Origin: Deltaproteobacteria bacterium
Lineage (GTDB): Bacteria; Desulfobacterota; Binatia; Binatales; Binataceae
Direction: 5' to 3'
Length of the DNA stretch: 64,000 bases
Assembly: GCA_021780755.1 (NCBI GenBank)
Contig: JAJXYF010000022.1
Coordinates: 1-64,000, forward strand
Of this stretch, positions 9,613-19,941 are shown piece after piece. The notes below the pieces were generated by a model, which was not told where the DNA came from, did not search any database, and was given only the letters and a program-made list of their open reading frames with translations. Position 1 is the first letter of the stretch. Each line of letters begins with the position of its first letter. Position numbers and translations under genes: made by a program.

Positions 9613-10200
9613 CTAGGCGGAGACTTGGTCGCTCAGCCCTTCGAGGTCGTGGCTCATGATGAGGAGGTCGCGGGGGCGGCCATCGCGATCGACGACCCAA
9701 TCCTGAAGGAGGGCCTCGACCTGGAAGCCGAGCTTTTCGAAGGCGGCGCGAGCGCCGGCCTGGTCGGGGGTCATCATGGCGGCCATTTTTTTGAGACCGC
9801 GGAGCTGACCGAGGTGAAAGATTTGGGCGGCGAGCTGGCGACCGAGGCCGACGCCGCGATAGGTGGCGCCGACCTGCACGCGGATTTCGCCGACGCGCCG
9901 GGTCCAGTGGGCCTGGTCGGAGTGGACGCTGGCATAGCCGACGATTTCGCCGTTGGCCTCAGCGATGACGGTGGCGGTATCGCCACACTCGACGTTGCGG
10001 ATCCATTCGTCAACGCTGGCGGACTCGGTGATATCGGTGCGCAGGAAGAGCAAGTCGTCTTGCGGGAGGGCGCGGGCGAAGGCGAGGACATTATCTTTGT
10101 CGCGACGCTCCATCAGGCGCAGCATGATCCCGGCGCCGTTGGGCAGGGAGATTTCCCTGGGGAAGCCGTGAGCGCCGTTGGATTTGTTCGCCTTGGCCAT
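9613..10200 (-). CDS. GNAT-family N-acetyltransferase
   Basis: VQVGATYRGVGLGRQLAAQIF acetyl-CoA loop; start MAKANKSNG at 10200. Confidence 0.85.
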   Translation of the reverse strand: MAKANKSNGAHGFPREISLPNGAGIMLRLMERRDKDNVLAFARALPQDDLLFLRTDITESASVDEWIRNVECGDTATVIAEANGEIVGYASVHSDQAHWTRRVGEIRVQVGATYRGVGLGRQLAAQIFHLGQLRGLKKMAAMMTPDQAGARAAFEKLGFQVEALLQDWVVDRDGRPRDLLIMSHDLEGLSDQVSA

Positions 10201-10436
10201 GGGGTTCTCCGTGGTGGCGGCATGCACCGCGCGGTAGGCGTGATCGGCCACGTGCGCCGAGCCGCAGGCGAGCATAGCAAACTGCCGGGACATTTGTAGA
10301 GCAGCGCAAGGTGGCGAAGCGCAAGGTAGCCGTGGCAGTGCGGTGCGGCGCGAATAATGGCGCCAGTAATCGCGATTGACCGGGCGCGGCCAACCGGTGC
10401 ATCCTTGGCGCGGTACGCCGCACGGGGGACAGGACA

Positions 10437-11975
10437 ATGGCCACGCCGGGGTCCGCGCCAGCCAAACTTTCCCATCGCCTGACGAGTCAGGACGCCTCGT
10501 TCATCTACGGCGAATCGCATGCGGGGCCGCTGCATATTGGATCGCTGAACATCTTCGACGGGCATATCGATTACGACGAGCTGGTCGATTACATGGCGCA
10601 GCGAATGCATCTGTTGCCGCGCTATCGGCAGAAGCTGGTGTTCGTGCCTTTCAACCTGGCGCATGCGACGCTGGAGGACGATCCCGAGTTCGATCTGCAC
10701 AATCATGTCAAGTGTCACAGCCTGCCCGACGGCACCGATGACAAGGGGTTTGTGCGCGCGGCGATGGCGGCGTTTGAGCCGATGCTGGATCGCGGCAAGC
10801 CGGTATGGGAGCTGCATCTGTTCCAGGGTCTGGCGGGCGGGCGATCGGCGATCCTGTGGAAGATCCATCATTGCCTGGTGGACGGCGTATCGGGGATGGA
10901 GCTGTTGACGGTGGCGCTGGATTTTCGCGCGGAGGCGCCGCCGCCGGAGCCGCCGGATCAGGCGTGGCATCCGCCGCCGTTGCCGAGTCCGCTGCGGCGA
11001 TTTTCCAACGCGCTGATCGACCTGGTGCAGAACCGGCTGAACGACGCGCGCAAGGTGGCGGAGATGATCGAAGCGCCACGGACGGTGGTGGAGCAGGCGG
11101 CGACGCTGGCGGGATGCGCGGGCAAGATGGCGCGGATGATGGGGCGGCAAATCGTCGCGGCGCCGTGGAACGCCGGGCTGGTGACGCCGGCGCGATCGCT
11201 CGCCTGGTTGACGGTATCGTTCGGCGAGGTGCGCGCGATTCGCAATGCGCTCGGCGGTACGGTCAACGACCTGGTGCTGGCGATTCTGAGCGAGGCGGCG
11301 GCGCGCTACATGAAACATCATGAGGTGCGCACGAACCATGCGCCGCTGCGGATTGGCTGTCCGGTCAACGTGCGGCGCGGGGGCGAGAGCGGCGCGCTCG
11401 GGAACCGCGTCTCGATGATGTTTCCGGAGTTGCCGAGCGCGCCGATGGAGGTGGTTGCGCGGCTGGGAGCGGTGATGCGCGAGACCGAGCGGATCAAGGC
11501 GGGGAACGAACCGCAGGCGCTCGAGTTGATGCTCGCGGGGAGCGACCTGATCGCGCCAACAGTGATGGGTCTCGGCTCGGTAATCGGGACCAACGCGATC
11601 GATTTGGCCTCGCGGCTGGGCGGACTGGTGCCCGAGCTGACGCGGATGCTGACGCTGCCGCCGCCAGGAATCAATTTTATCGCGACCAATGTTCCGGGAG
11701 CGCAGGTGCCGCTGTATCTGGCGGGGCGCAAGATGATTGAGATGGTGGGGTTGGTGCCGCTCGGCGCGAACCTCGGCTACAACGTGGCGATCGTGAGTTA
11801 CAATCAGACGCTGGTATTTGGCATGATAGCGGAGCCGCGGCTGATGCCGGACGTTGACCTGATGCAGGCGTTCGCGACCGAGGTATTTATCGAGTTGATG
11901 GCGGAGGCCAGGGGCGCGGGCAGGTCGGCGGAAGGGGCGAACGCCAGGGGCGAGAAGGCGAGTCACGCCGCGTAG
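10437..11975 (+). CDS. Wax ester synthase/acyl-CoA:diacylglycerol acyltransferase (WS/DGAT)
   Basis: HHxxxDG catalytic motif KIHHCLVDGVSG; NDLVLAILSEAAARY; NVPGAQVPLYLAG. Confidence 0.95.
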   Translation: MATPGSAPAKLSHRLTSQDASFIYGESHAGPLHIGSLNIFDGHIDYDELVDYMAQRMHLLPRYRQKLVFVPFNLAHATLEDDPEFDLHNHVKCHSLPDGTDDKGFVRAAMAAFEPMLDRGKPVWELHLFQGLAGGRSAILWKIHHCLVDGVSGMELLTVALDFRAEAPPPEPPDQAWHPPPLPSPLRRFSNALIDLVQNRLNDARKVAEMIEAPRTVVEQAATLAGCAGKMARMMGRQIVAAPWNAGLVTPARSLAWLTVSFGEVRAIRNALGGTVNDLVLAILSEAAARYMKHHEVRTNHAPLRIGCPVNVRRGGESGALGNRVSMMFPELPSAPMEVVARLGAVMRETERIKAGNEPQALELMLAGSDLIAPTVMGLGSVIGTNAIDLASRLGGLVPELTRMLTLPPPGINFIATNVPGAQVPLYLAGRKMIEMVGLVPLGANLGYNVAIVSYNQTLVFGMIAEPRLMPDVDLMQAFATEVFIELMAEARGAGRSAEGANARGEKASHAA

Positions 11976-12000
11976 TTGGCGCGGGACGGAAGTGGGCAAC

Positions 12001-12091
12001 GAGCGGGCTGCGCCCTCAGAAAACCTCATGATAATTGACGCTCGCGATGCTCGGGTAGGTGGTCAAGCCTCGCGGGCTTCGCCCTGTAAAG
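12001..12091 (+). repeat. Module-2 repeat copy (GGGCTGCGCCC...ATTGACGCTCGCGATGCTCGGG)
   Basis: GAGCGGGCTGCGCCCTCAGAAAACCTCAT followed by ATTGACGCTCGCGATGCTCGGG (12034-12055) and another GCGGGCTTCGCCCTGTAAAGACC. Confidence 0.75.
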
Positions 12092-12154
12092 ACCTTTCGT
12101 CAGACCGATTAGCGAGAGATAGTCAGTCAACGTACCGCGACCGAGGAGTAGGAA

Positions 12155-12859
12155 ATGATCGATCTATATTTCTGGACCACGCCGAATGGCTATAAAGTAA
12201 CTATTCTGCTGGAAGAACTCGGCTGGAAATACAATGTAATCCCGGTGAATATCGGCAAGGGCGAACAGTTCAAGCCGGAGTTTCTGAAGATCAGCCCGAA
12301 TAACCGGATTCCCGCGATGGTCGATCACGAGGGGCCGGGCGAGCAGCCGATCGCGATCTTCGAGTCGGGCGCGATGCTGATGTATATCGCGGAAAAGGCG
12401 GGCTGGAAGTTCATGCCGCAGGACCTCCGGCGGCGCTACCAAGTAGTCGAGTGGCTAATGTTCCAGATGGCGAGCGTGGGCCCGATGCTCGGCCAGGCGC
12501 ATCACTTCAGGCGCTACGCACCGGAGAAGCTGCAATACGCGATCGATCGTTATACCAACGAGGCCGCGCGCATTTACGGCGTGATCGACAAGCGCCTGGG
12601 CGAGGCGCCGTACCTCGCGGGTGAGTATTCGATCGCGGACATGGCGACGTATCCGTGGCTGCGCCCGCACAACTGGCAGGGGCAGAAGCTGGAGGATTTT
12701 CCGAACTTGAAGAAGTGGTACGACGAGATCGAAGCGCGACCGGCGGTGCAGCGCGGCTGCGCCGTGATGAAGGAGCAATTGGAGAAGCAGCGGTCGGTGG
12801 CGCCGGATCCGAAGTCGTGGGAAATACTATTCGGCAAGCAGCAGTTCGAAAAGCGTTAG
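12155..12859 (+). CDS. Glutathione S-transferase (YfcG/YghU-like)
   Basis: MIDLYFWTTPNGYKVTILLEELG...NNRIPAMVDHEG...ESGAMLMYIAEK. Confidence 0.92.
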   Translation: MIDLYFWTTPNGYKVTILLEELGWKYNVIPVNIGKGEQFKPEFLKISPNNRIPAMVDHEGPGEQPIAIFESGAMLMYIAEKAGWKFMPQDLRRRYQVVEWLMFQMASVGPMLGQAHHFRRYAPEKLQYAIDRYTNEAARIYGVIDKRLGEAPYLAGEYSIADMATYPWLRPHNWQGQKLEDFPNLKKWYDEIEARPAVQRGCAVMKEQLEKQRSVAPDPKSWEILFGKQQFEKR

Positions 12860-12866
12860 TTTCAGT

Positions 12867-12888
12867 GATTGCCGTTCGCGATGCTCGG
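12867..12888 (+). repeat. Module-2 repeat copy, diverged
   Basis: ATTGCCGTTCGCGATGCTCGGG preceded by GTTTCAG. Confidence 0.6.
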
Positions 12889-12993
12889 GCAGGCGGCCGA
12901 GTCATGCGGGAGTTTCGCAACGAGGATTACGCGCGGAGGTTCGCGCGAGGACTTTAGCGTGCGCTCCGGGATGACGAACGGCCCGCGGAGGAG

Positions 12994-13926
12994 CTACTTG
13001 GGAGCGGTGGCGCGCGACGCGTCGAGCATTTTGAGCAGGGCGTTGACGGTCTGGGTGGCCGGGACCTTGATGCCGTGACGCTGCGCGGCGCGCACGACGG
13101 CGCCGCTGATGGCGTCGTACTCGAGGCGCTTGCCCTTCTCGAAGTCCTGCAGCGTGGAAGGCTTGATGGCGTCAACGTTGAGGTTCTTCAGCACCATCTG
13201 GAGATAGGGTTCGATGCGGACCGGGTCCATTTTGGCGCCCTCGGCGACTCCGACCGCGAGGGTTTCTTCCATCAGGGTGCGCACGAGCGCCAGACCGTCG
13301 GGGTCGCGAAACACCTGGCCGAGCGTCGAGCGCGACAACGTGCATACGGTATTGGTGCCGTTGTTGCCCATCAACTTGTACCATCGCAGGGTCTTCAGGT
13401 CGGTGGTGAGTTCGCCGAAGATGCCGGCGCGCTTGAAAATCTCGGCGAGGCGCAAGGCGCGCGGCGACTCAGCGCCGTCGAGTTCGCCGAATTCGATAAA
13501 GCCGAGCGCGGTATGCAACAGGACGCCGGGGGAGACGAGTTCGGCGCCCACGCGCGAATTCCCACCCATCACGGCCGCGCGCGGAAAGTGGCGGCACAGC
13601 AGGTCTTCGTTTTCGACCCCGTTCTGGATCGTCATGATGATGCCGTCGGGCGCCAGACAATCGGCGAGTTGCCGCGCGGAGGCCTCGGTGTCGTAGGATT
13701 TGACGGCGAAGAGCACGAGGTCGTAGGGCGCGAAATCGGCCGGGCGATCGGTGGCGGTGACGGCGAGATGGAAGTCACCCTTGTAGCTCTTGACCTGGAG
13801 GCCGCGCTCGCGCATCGCGCGCAGATTTTCGCCGCGCGCGCACAGCACCACGTCTTCGCCGGCCTGCAGTAAGCGCGCGCCGTAATAGGCGCCGACGGCG
13901 CCCGCACCCATCACGAGAATTTTCAT
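12994..13926 (-). CDS. panE: 2-dehydropantoate 2-reductase family (ApbA/PanE)
   Basis: MKILVMGAGAVGAYYGARL; FAVKSYDTE; QNGVENE; KLMGNN. Confidence 0.9.
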   Translation of the reverse strand: MKILVMGAGAVGAYYGARLLQAGEDVVLCARGENLRAMRERGLQVKSYKGDFHLAVTATDRPADFAPYDLVLFAVKSYDTEASARQLADCLAPDGIIMTIQNGVENEDLLCRHFPRAAVMGGNSRVGAELVSPGVLLHTALGFIEFGELDGAESPRALRLAEIFKRAGIFGELTTDLKTLRWYKLMGNNGTNTVCTLSRSTLGQVFRDPDGLALVRTLMEETLAVGVAEGAKMDPVRIEPYLQMVLKNLNVDAIKPSTLQDFEKGKRLEYDAISGAVVRAAQRHGIKVPATQTVNALLKMLDASRATAPK

Positions 13927-14060
13927 CGGGTTGCCCTTTTCCTACGTTCCAAGCCGGTGAACCGTCAATGAATGTTTGTCGTCCCGCCGTGGCGCAGAGT
14001 CAAGCGCGTGCGCGATGATTGCGACGGCACAAGATCGCGATCGACGGGTGCGCGGAGGAA

Positions 14061-14669
14061 TCATTGGTGGTTGCGTTCGAGCGCCTGATGCCAGGCTTGC
14101 GTGACCGCGGTGCGCAGGTCGTCGATGGTGCCGTCGTTAGTAATTACGAGAGCGGCGTGCTTGCGCCGTTCGTCGTCGGAGAGTTGCGCCTTGATGCGCG
14201 CCTCGGTTTGTTCGCGGGCGAGGCCGCGGTCGCGCTCGACGCGTTCGATGACGCGGTCCTTTGAAGTGACGACCAGCCAGACCTCGTTGAAGAGGGGGAG
14301 CCAGTTCGCCTCGATCAGAATGGCGGCCTCGATGACGATGGGTTGCCGTTCGCCGGCGGCGCGCATCGCGTCGATCAACTGGCGCATGCGGTCGAACATT
14401 TTCGGATGGACAATCGAGTTGAGGCGCTTGAGCGCGGCGGGATCGGCGAAGACGATGGGTCCGAGTTTTTTGCGGTCGATGGTGCGGTCGGCGGCGAGGA
14501 TGCCGTCGCCGAAGGCCGCGATCATGTCGTCGTAGGCGGGACCGCCGGGGGCGTAGATGGCGTGGCCGACCTGGTCGGCGTCGATAATCGGCGCGCCGAG
14601 ATCGGCGAGGATTTTAGTGACGGTGCTTTTGCCCGAACCGATGCCGCCGGTGAGACCAATTGTCAACAT
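14061..14669 (-). CDS. coaE: Dephospho-CoA kinase
   Basis: MLTIGLTGGIGSGKSTVTKILADLGAPIIDAD. Confidence 0.95.
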   Translation of the reverse strand: MLTIGLTGGIGSGKSTVTKILADLGAPIIDADQVGHAIYAPGGPAYDDMIAAFGDGILAADRTIDRKKLGPIVFADPAALKRLNSIVHPKMFDRMRQLIDAMRAAGERQPIVIEAAILIEANWLPLFNEVWLVVTSKDRVIERVERDRGLAREQTEARIKAQLSDDERRKHAALVITNDGTIDDLRTAVTQAWHQALERNHQ

Positions 14670-14852
14670 TTGTACAACTCCCAAAGCGATCGTCGAGTAG
14701 TCGCGGCGCCGGTGCGCAAAGGCGAAGCGCCAGCGGCGCCGGTGGCGACGCGAGATCGTAGAGGTAGCGGAAGCGGTCGCCGCGGGAAAGCGTTTGGCGA
14801 TTGGTCGCGCGGGTTTTCACGACCCGGCGGGTCGCCTAGTATGCGCATCGCT

Positions 14853-15710
14853 ATGTCGAATCATCCAGCTTCCGGCGAACCTCGGGACGGCGACGTAATC
14901 GTCAACGGTATCAGGCTGCATTATCTCGATTGGGGCGGGGCGGGAACGCCGATAGTGCTGCTCCACGCGACCGGATTTCTCGGGCCGATCTACGGGCCGA
15001 TCGCGCAGGCGCTGACGGCGATCGGCCACGTTTACAGTTTCGACCAGCGCGGCCATGGCGACAGCGAACGTCCGCGCAACGACATCTATGGCTGGGACAT
15101 CACGGCGAGCGATCTTGAAGGGTTCATCCTGGCGATGGGTTTCACGAAGGTGCGCGGCATCGGGCATTCGGCGGGTGCGACGGCGATTGGAGTGGTCGCG
15201 AGTGGACGGCCCGATTTGATTTCGCGTGGGATGCTGATCGAGCCGGTGATATTCGATCTTAAGGATCCGACGGTGCGGCGGCCGAGCGAGATGCATGCGC
15301 GGACGCTCAAGCGCAAGCGGACGTTCGACAACGTGGCGGCGATGTTCAGCAACTTCGAGCACAAGCCGCCGTACAACACCTGGCGCAAGGAGATTTTGCG
15401 CGACTACTGCGAGCGCGGGACGTACGTGGATGCGGCGGGCAAGCGCGCGCTGAAGTGTCATCCGGAGGTCGAGGCGGAAATCTACGCGACCTCGCGCGAC
15501 TTCGACGGGCTGGGCTACATCGAACGCTGCAACGCGCCGCTACTGGTGTTGTTTGGCGAGCGGACCGATGCGCCGGGACTGGCGCTGGCGCCGCGTGTTG
15601 CGGCGGAAAATCGGCGGGTGGTGATCGTGCCGGGCACCACGCACTTTATCCCGATGGAAGAGCCGGAACTGACGGCGCGGATGGCGGTCGAGTTTCTCGG
15701 CGGGGAGTAG
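14853..15710 (+). CDS. Alpha/beta hydrolase
   Basis: GTPIVLLHATGF, GHSAG nucleophile elbow, GTTHFIPME. Confidence 0.92.
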   Translation: MSNHPASGEPRDGDVIVNGIRLHYLDWGGAGTPIVLLHATGFLGPIYGPIAQALTAIGHVYSFDQRGHGDSERPRNDIYGWDITASDLEGFILAMGFTKVRGIGHSAGATAIGVVASGRPDLISRGMLIEPVIFDLKDPTVRRPSEMHARTLKRKRTFDNVAAMFSNFEHKPPYNTWRKEILRDYCERGTYVDAAGKRALKCHPEVEAEIYATSRDFDGLGYIERCNAPLLVLFGERTDAPGLALAPRVAAENRRVVIVPGTTHFIPMEEPELTARMAVEFLGGE

Positions 15711-15831
15711 CTACTAACTTAGCGCACTCGCAGACTCGTCAACTCGGCGCGCAAGCTCGCCTAGAGGCTGTGGATTTTCGCGAACGGGTCCCAGGTGGCG
15801 TCGCGTTGCCATGCGCTGGCTTGATGGCAGG

Positions 15832-16599
15832 TCATTCACTCCGGCGGTGCGAGTTATGTTGCATCAATTCGCGGGCCTCGTCGCTATAGACACCTGGCCG
15901 ATCGTAGAGGATCAGCGGCGGCTCGACGAGGGTCTCGCGGCCGCCGCCCTTGCGCGCTTCAACCAGGATCGTAGTGGCCCGAGCGTTGGTCTTTGGGTGC
16001 ACGAACCTGATGCGCTTGGGTTCGAGCGAATGCGCGGCGAGGCAGGCGAGCAGTTCCGCGCTGCGGGTGGCGTCGAAGACGAAGGCGGCCTTCGCGCCAT
16101 TGGCGCAGTAGCGTTTGGCGGCTGCGACGAACTGGGCGAGCGTCGCGGCGGCTTCTCCGCGCGCGACGCGACGGCCCGCATGGGGGCTTTCGCGGCCGGT
16201 GCGCAGAGCGCGATAGGGGGGATTGGCGACGACGACGTCGAAGGACGCGGGGGTAAGTCCGGCGATGCGGCGCGCGCGCAGATCGGCGTGGAGCACGCGC
16301 ATCGAGTCGAGCCGGTTGAGCACGGCGTTACGCTCGGCGAGGGCGGCGAGCGCGGGCTGGATTTCGAGCGCGACGACTTCGCGCGGGCGCGAGCGCGCGG
16401 CGATGAGGACGGCGATGACGCCGCATCCGGCGCCGAGATCGAGCACCCGATCGCGCACGCGGACGCGGGCGAAATCGGCGAGCATTAACGAATCTATCGA
16501 GAAACGGTAACCGTCGCGTGGCTGGACGAGGGTGAGTGCGCCGCCTAGGATCGTATCGATCGTTTCATTCGTAGCGGAAGTTTCAGTTACGGGGCGCAT
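15832..16599 (-). CDS. tRNA1(Val) adenine-N6 methyltransferase-like (TrmN6 family)
   Basis: VLDLGAGCGVIAVLIA and VVANPPYRA (NPPY). Confidence 0.88.
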   Translation of the reverse strand: MRPVTETSATNETIDTILGGALTLVQPRDGYRFSIDSLMLADFARVRVRDRVLDLGAGCGVIAVLIAARSRPREVVALEIQPALAALAERNAVLNRLDSMRVLHADLRARRIAGLTPASFDVVVANPPYRALRTGRESPHAGRRVARGEAAATLAQFVAAAKRYCANGAKAAFVFDATRSAELLACLAAHSLEPKRIRFVHPKTNARATTILVEARKGGGRETLVEPPLILYDRPGVYSDEARELMQHNSHRRSE

Positions 16600-16801
16600 G
16601 ACTCCAGCCGAAAAAGGGCATCGTTATTCCAAGGTCTTCCGCAAGGCCGGCAATCTCCTGTCCAAGGGCAAGATAGCGCGTGCGATCGAGGTGCTGAAGG
16701 AGGGCGAGGCGCTGGCGAAGGAGATGGGCGACGCGGGGATGGCGCGCCATTTTGCGGCGGAAGTCGCGCGCGCGCAAAAGGACGCGGAATCCGCCGACTG
16801 A
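16598..16801 (+). CDS. Small helical TPR-like protein
   Basis: MTPAEKGHRYSKVFRKAGNLLSKGKIARAIEVLKEGEALAKEMGDAGMARHFAAEVARAQKDAE; divergent from the adjacent methyltransferase. Confidence 0.6.
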   Translation: MTPAEKGHRYSKVFRKAGNLLSKGKIARAIEVLKEGEALAKEMGDAGMARHFAAEVARAQKDAESAD

Positions 16802-17015
16802 GTCGCCCCGCCGGCGGCCGCTTTCATTCCATTCGTTCGCTATCAGATGCGCATCGCATCGCGCGGAATCGTGCCGGAGTGCTTGACGGCGCGTAAATCG
16901 TACTTATGTTTTTTGCAGAGGCGATGCGAGGATCGCTACGGGGACTTGAGGGAGAGCGTGGTGCGCAAAGCCTGAAGCATGAAATTATACGGCGCGAGCC
17001 GGCAGGAGGAATAAG

Positions 17016-17432
17016 ATGGAATTGCGGTATGAAAACGGACTGGCGGGCGGCGGCTGGCTATTCGATCGGGTGAACGGAATGTTTCGCGAAATCGATCAGG
17101 CGGGACGTCAGATGGTGCCGGCGGCCGACGTGATCGAGAACAAGGATGGTTATCGGTTTTACTTCGAGATGCCGGGCCTGACGACTGAATCGATCAGCGT
17201 GCAGGTAGAAGACGGGCGGTTGCTGGTGGCGGCCGAGCGCCGGCGGCCCGAGTGGTCGAAGGAGACCGCGGTGCACGTAGCGGAACGCGGATACGGGCAG
17301 TTGCGGCGCGCGTTTCAACTGCCAAAGGACGCGAGCCATGAGAACATCCACGCGGCGTACAAGGACGGCGTGCTCGAGGTGAGAGTGGAGAAGCGTCCGG
17401 AGAGCAAGCCGGTCAAAATTCAGATCAACTAA
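17016..17432 (+). CDS. Hsp20/alpha-crystallin small heat shock protein
   Basis: PAADVIENKDGYRFYFEMPGL...RAFQLPKDASHENIHAAYKDGVLEVRVEK. Confidence 0.93.
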   Translation: MELRYENGLAGGGWLFDRVNGMFREIDQAGRQMVPAADVIENKDGYRFYFEMPGLTTESISVQVEDGRLLVAAERRRPEWSKETAVHVAERGYGQLRRAFQLPKDASHENIHAAYKDGVLEVRVEKRPESKPVKIQIN

Positions 17433-17585
17433 AGCAGCCAGCCGGGGGTCGCGGGATGAATCCGCGGCCTCCGGCGCATACGATGGGGATGCGCCACGGA
17501 CGGGCGCGCCGCGCAGCTCGCGATGGGGAGCCACGGTCGGAACTTTCGCCACGAATGCGAATCCGGAACAAGGCGGTAACACAAG

Positions 17586-18149
17586 ATGATCGTGGTCCTA
17601 ATCATACTGATCGGAATCGCGGTGTACCTGGTGAGCGTGTACAACTCGCTGGTGCGGGTGCGCAACGAGGTCGATAATTCGTGGCGGCAGATCGACGTTC
17701 AGCTCAAGCGGCGGCACGACCTGATACCGAACCTGGTCGAGGCGGTCAAAGGCTACATGCAGTTCGAGCGCGACACGCTGACGCAGGTGGTGGAGGCGCG
17801 CGGGCGGGCAATTGCGGCACCGGACCAGGCTTCGCGGGTGGCGGCGGAGAACCAGTTGACGGCGGGTCTGGGACGGCTGCTGGCGGTGATGGAAAATTAT
17901 CCGCAGCTCAAGTCGGATCAGAACGTGATGCAACTGCAGGAGCAGTTGACGACGACCGAGAACCAGATCGCGTTTTCGCGCCAGGCGTACAACGACGCGG
18001 TGCTCGGGCTGAACAATCGCATCCAGACTTTTCCGTCGAATATGATCGCGAACAATTTTGGCTTCAAGCCGGCCGAATACTTCAAGGCGGCCGCGGAAGA
18101 CCAGGCCCTGCCGAAGGTCGATCTGTCGCTCGGAGCGCCGCGCGCGTAG
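17586..18149 (+). CDS. lemA: LemA family protein
   Basis: VSVYNSLVRVRNEVDNSWRQIDVQLKRRHDLIPNLVEAVKGY; ARGR; FGFKPAEYF. Confidence 0.96.
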   Translation: MIVVLIILIGIAVYLVSVYNSLVRVRNEVDNSWRQIDVQLKRRHDLIPNLVEAVKGYMQFERDTLTQVVEARGRAIAAPDQASRVAAENQLTAGLGRLLAVMENYPQLKSDQNVMQLQEQLTTTENQIAFSRQAYNDAVLGLNNRIQTFPSNMIANNFGFKPAEYFKAAAEDQALPKVDLSLGAPRA

Positions 18150-18212
18150 GGCGAGGCAGCGCCGTTGCAGCGGACGGCGGCGGCATTCGCGCGCACGCAT
18201 CGAAGGCCTCGC

Positions 18213-19241
18213 ATGGCAGAGCCGCACGACAGCTTCTGGCAACTCGAGCACAAGAATCGGCGCGAGACGGCGCTGCTGGTGGTCGCGTTCATGGCGCTGT
18301 TCACAGCGCTCGGATGCGGGCTCGATTTCGTCTTCGGCAACCTGCGCGAGATTGATGGTCAGATCACCGGCGCACCGATATTGACGGTGGTCGCGCTGAT
18401 AATCGGATCGATCCAATCGATCGCGTCGTACTACGGAGGCGCGGCGCTGGTGCTCGCTTCGGTGCATGCGCGACCGCTGCTGGCGGAATCAACCAAAGAG
18501 CAGACGGTGCTCGACGTGATCGGCGAGATGGCGCTGGCGGCGCGGATGCCGGTGCCGCGGGCATACATAATCGACGATGAGGCGCCCAACGCGTTCGCGA
18601 CCGGGCGCGACCCCAAACATTCGGTAATCTGCGTGACGCGCGGACTGGTCGAGGAGATGGATCGCGAGGAGTTGCAGGGCGTGATCGGCCACGAGATGGC
18701 GCACGTTCGCGACTACGACATTCGCACCATGATGATGATCGCGGTGCTGGTCGGCGGGATCGCGATGCTGGCGGACTTCATGTACCGCTGGTCGTGGTTC
18801 GGCGGCTTCGGCGCGCGCGGCAGCGGCGATAACGATCGGTCCGATAGTGGCAACGCGGGCGCGCTGATCGCGATCGCGGTGTTTATATTGGCGGCGCTGG
18901 CGCCGATATTTTCGCAACTGCTGGCGATGGCGATATCACGTCAGCGCGAATACCTGGCGGACGCGGCATCGGTGGAATTCACGCGCAATCCGCAAGCGTT
19001 GCTGCGCGCGCTGGAGGAGATCGCGAAGACCGAATCGCCGCTCAAGAACGCCTCGCGCGGGGTGGCGCACCTGTTCATCGTGAACCCGTTGGAGGCGGCG
19101 GCCGGCGATGACGACGGCGAGGGCTTTTTCACGAATTTGCTCTCGACCCATCCGCCGATCGGCAAGCGAATCGCGCGATTGCGGGCGCTGGCCGGAGAGG
19201 GTGCGGCGAGCGCGTCCGCTCCGGGCAGCGGCATCGCGTAA
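18213..19241 (+). CDS. M48 family membrane metalloprotease (HtpX-like)
   Basis: GVIGHEMAHVRDYD (HExxH), PNAFATGRDP, LADAASVEFTRNP; next to lemA. Confidence 0.95.
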   Translation: MAEPHDSFWQLEHKNRRETALLVVAFMALFTALGCGLDFVFGNLREIDGQITGAPILTVVALIIGSIQSIASYYGGAALVLASVHARPLLAESTKEQTVLDVIGEMALAARMPVPRAYIIDDEAPNAFATGRDPKHSVICVTRGLVEEMDREELQGVIGHEMAHVRDYDIRTMMMIAVLVGGIAMLADFMYRWSWFGGFGARGSGDNDRSDSGNAGALIAIAVFILAALAPIFSQLLAMAISRQREYLADAASVEFTRNPQALLRALEEIAKTESPLKNASRGVAHLFIVNPLEAAAGDDDGEGFFTNLLSTHPPIGKRIARLRALAGEGAASASAPGSGIA

Positions 19242-19337
19242 CGCACGCGGTGCCGATCTCGTTGCGGCTTGACCAGCGCGGCGCGCCGGGCATCGGAGTT
19301 GAGCTCCGACGCCGCCGCGGCGCATGACTGCGGCTGA

Positions 19338-19829
19338 TTAGCGATTGCGGCTCTTGAGCGCGCGCTCCATCTCGCGCCGCGAAGTCTTGCTGGCGATGGC
19401 GGCGCGCTTGTCATAGAGATGCTTGCCCTTGGCGAGTCCGATTTCGACCTTGGCGCGACCCCGGAGAAAATAGATGCGCAAGGGCACCAGCGAGTAGCCC
19501 TTTTCGCGGACGCGGCCCCAGAAGCGATCGATCTCGCGCCGATGCATCAGGAGCTTGCGGCTGCGGGTTTCTTTGTGGCTGAACTGGCCCGCGGGCGCGT
19601 ACGCGCCGATGTGGACGCCTTGCAGAAACGCCTCGCCGTCCTTGATGCGCGCGTAGCTGTCGCGCAGGTTGGCCTTGTGGGCGCGCAGCGATTTGACCTC
19701 GGTGCCGGTCAGCGCGAGGCCGGCCTCCACTGTCTCTTCGATGAAGAAGTCGTGACGGGCCTTGCGATTTTCGACGACCAGATCGTAGCCGTCGGCGGCC
19801 TTGGGCGGTTTTTTCTTTTCCTGAGCCAT
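19338..19829 (-). CDS. smpB: SsrA-binding protein SmpB
   Basis: VVENRKARHDFFIEETVEAGLALTGTEVKSLRAHKANLRDSYARIKDGEAFL. Confidence 0.97.
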   Translation of the reverse strand: MAQEKKKPPKAADGYDLVVENRKARHDFFIEETVEAGLALTGTEVKSLRAHKANLRDSYARIKDGEAFLQGVHIGAYAPAGQFSHKETRSRKLLMHRREIDRFWGRVREKGYSLVPLRIYFLRGRAKVEIGLAKGKHLYDKRAAIASKTSRREMERALKSRNR

Positions 19830-19941
19830 CCACGATCGAGTTTATCGGTACGCGCGTCGTTCATATAGATAGGCGGCCGGCGACGGTGCTTGATGCGGAC
19901 GCCGCGAATGCGCGCTCGGGCAGTGAACCGCGCGATGGTGG

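Noticed and set aside
10113-12029. 638-aa minus-strand ORF
   Set aside because: Antisense to the WS/DGAT gene; Arg/His-rich composition with no domains, as expected from GC-rich third positions.
12001-12091. CRISPR-like repeat array
   Set aside because: Short repeats are present but not regularly spaced, no cas genes occur in the window, and the units match the dispersed intergenic repeat family.
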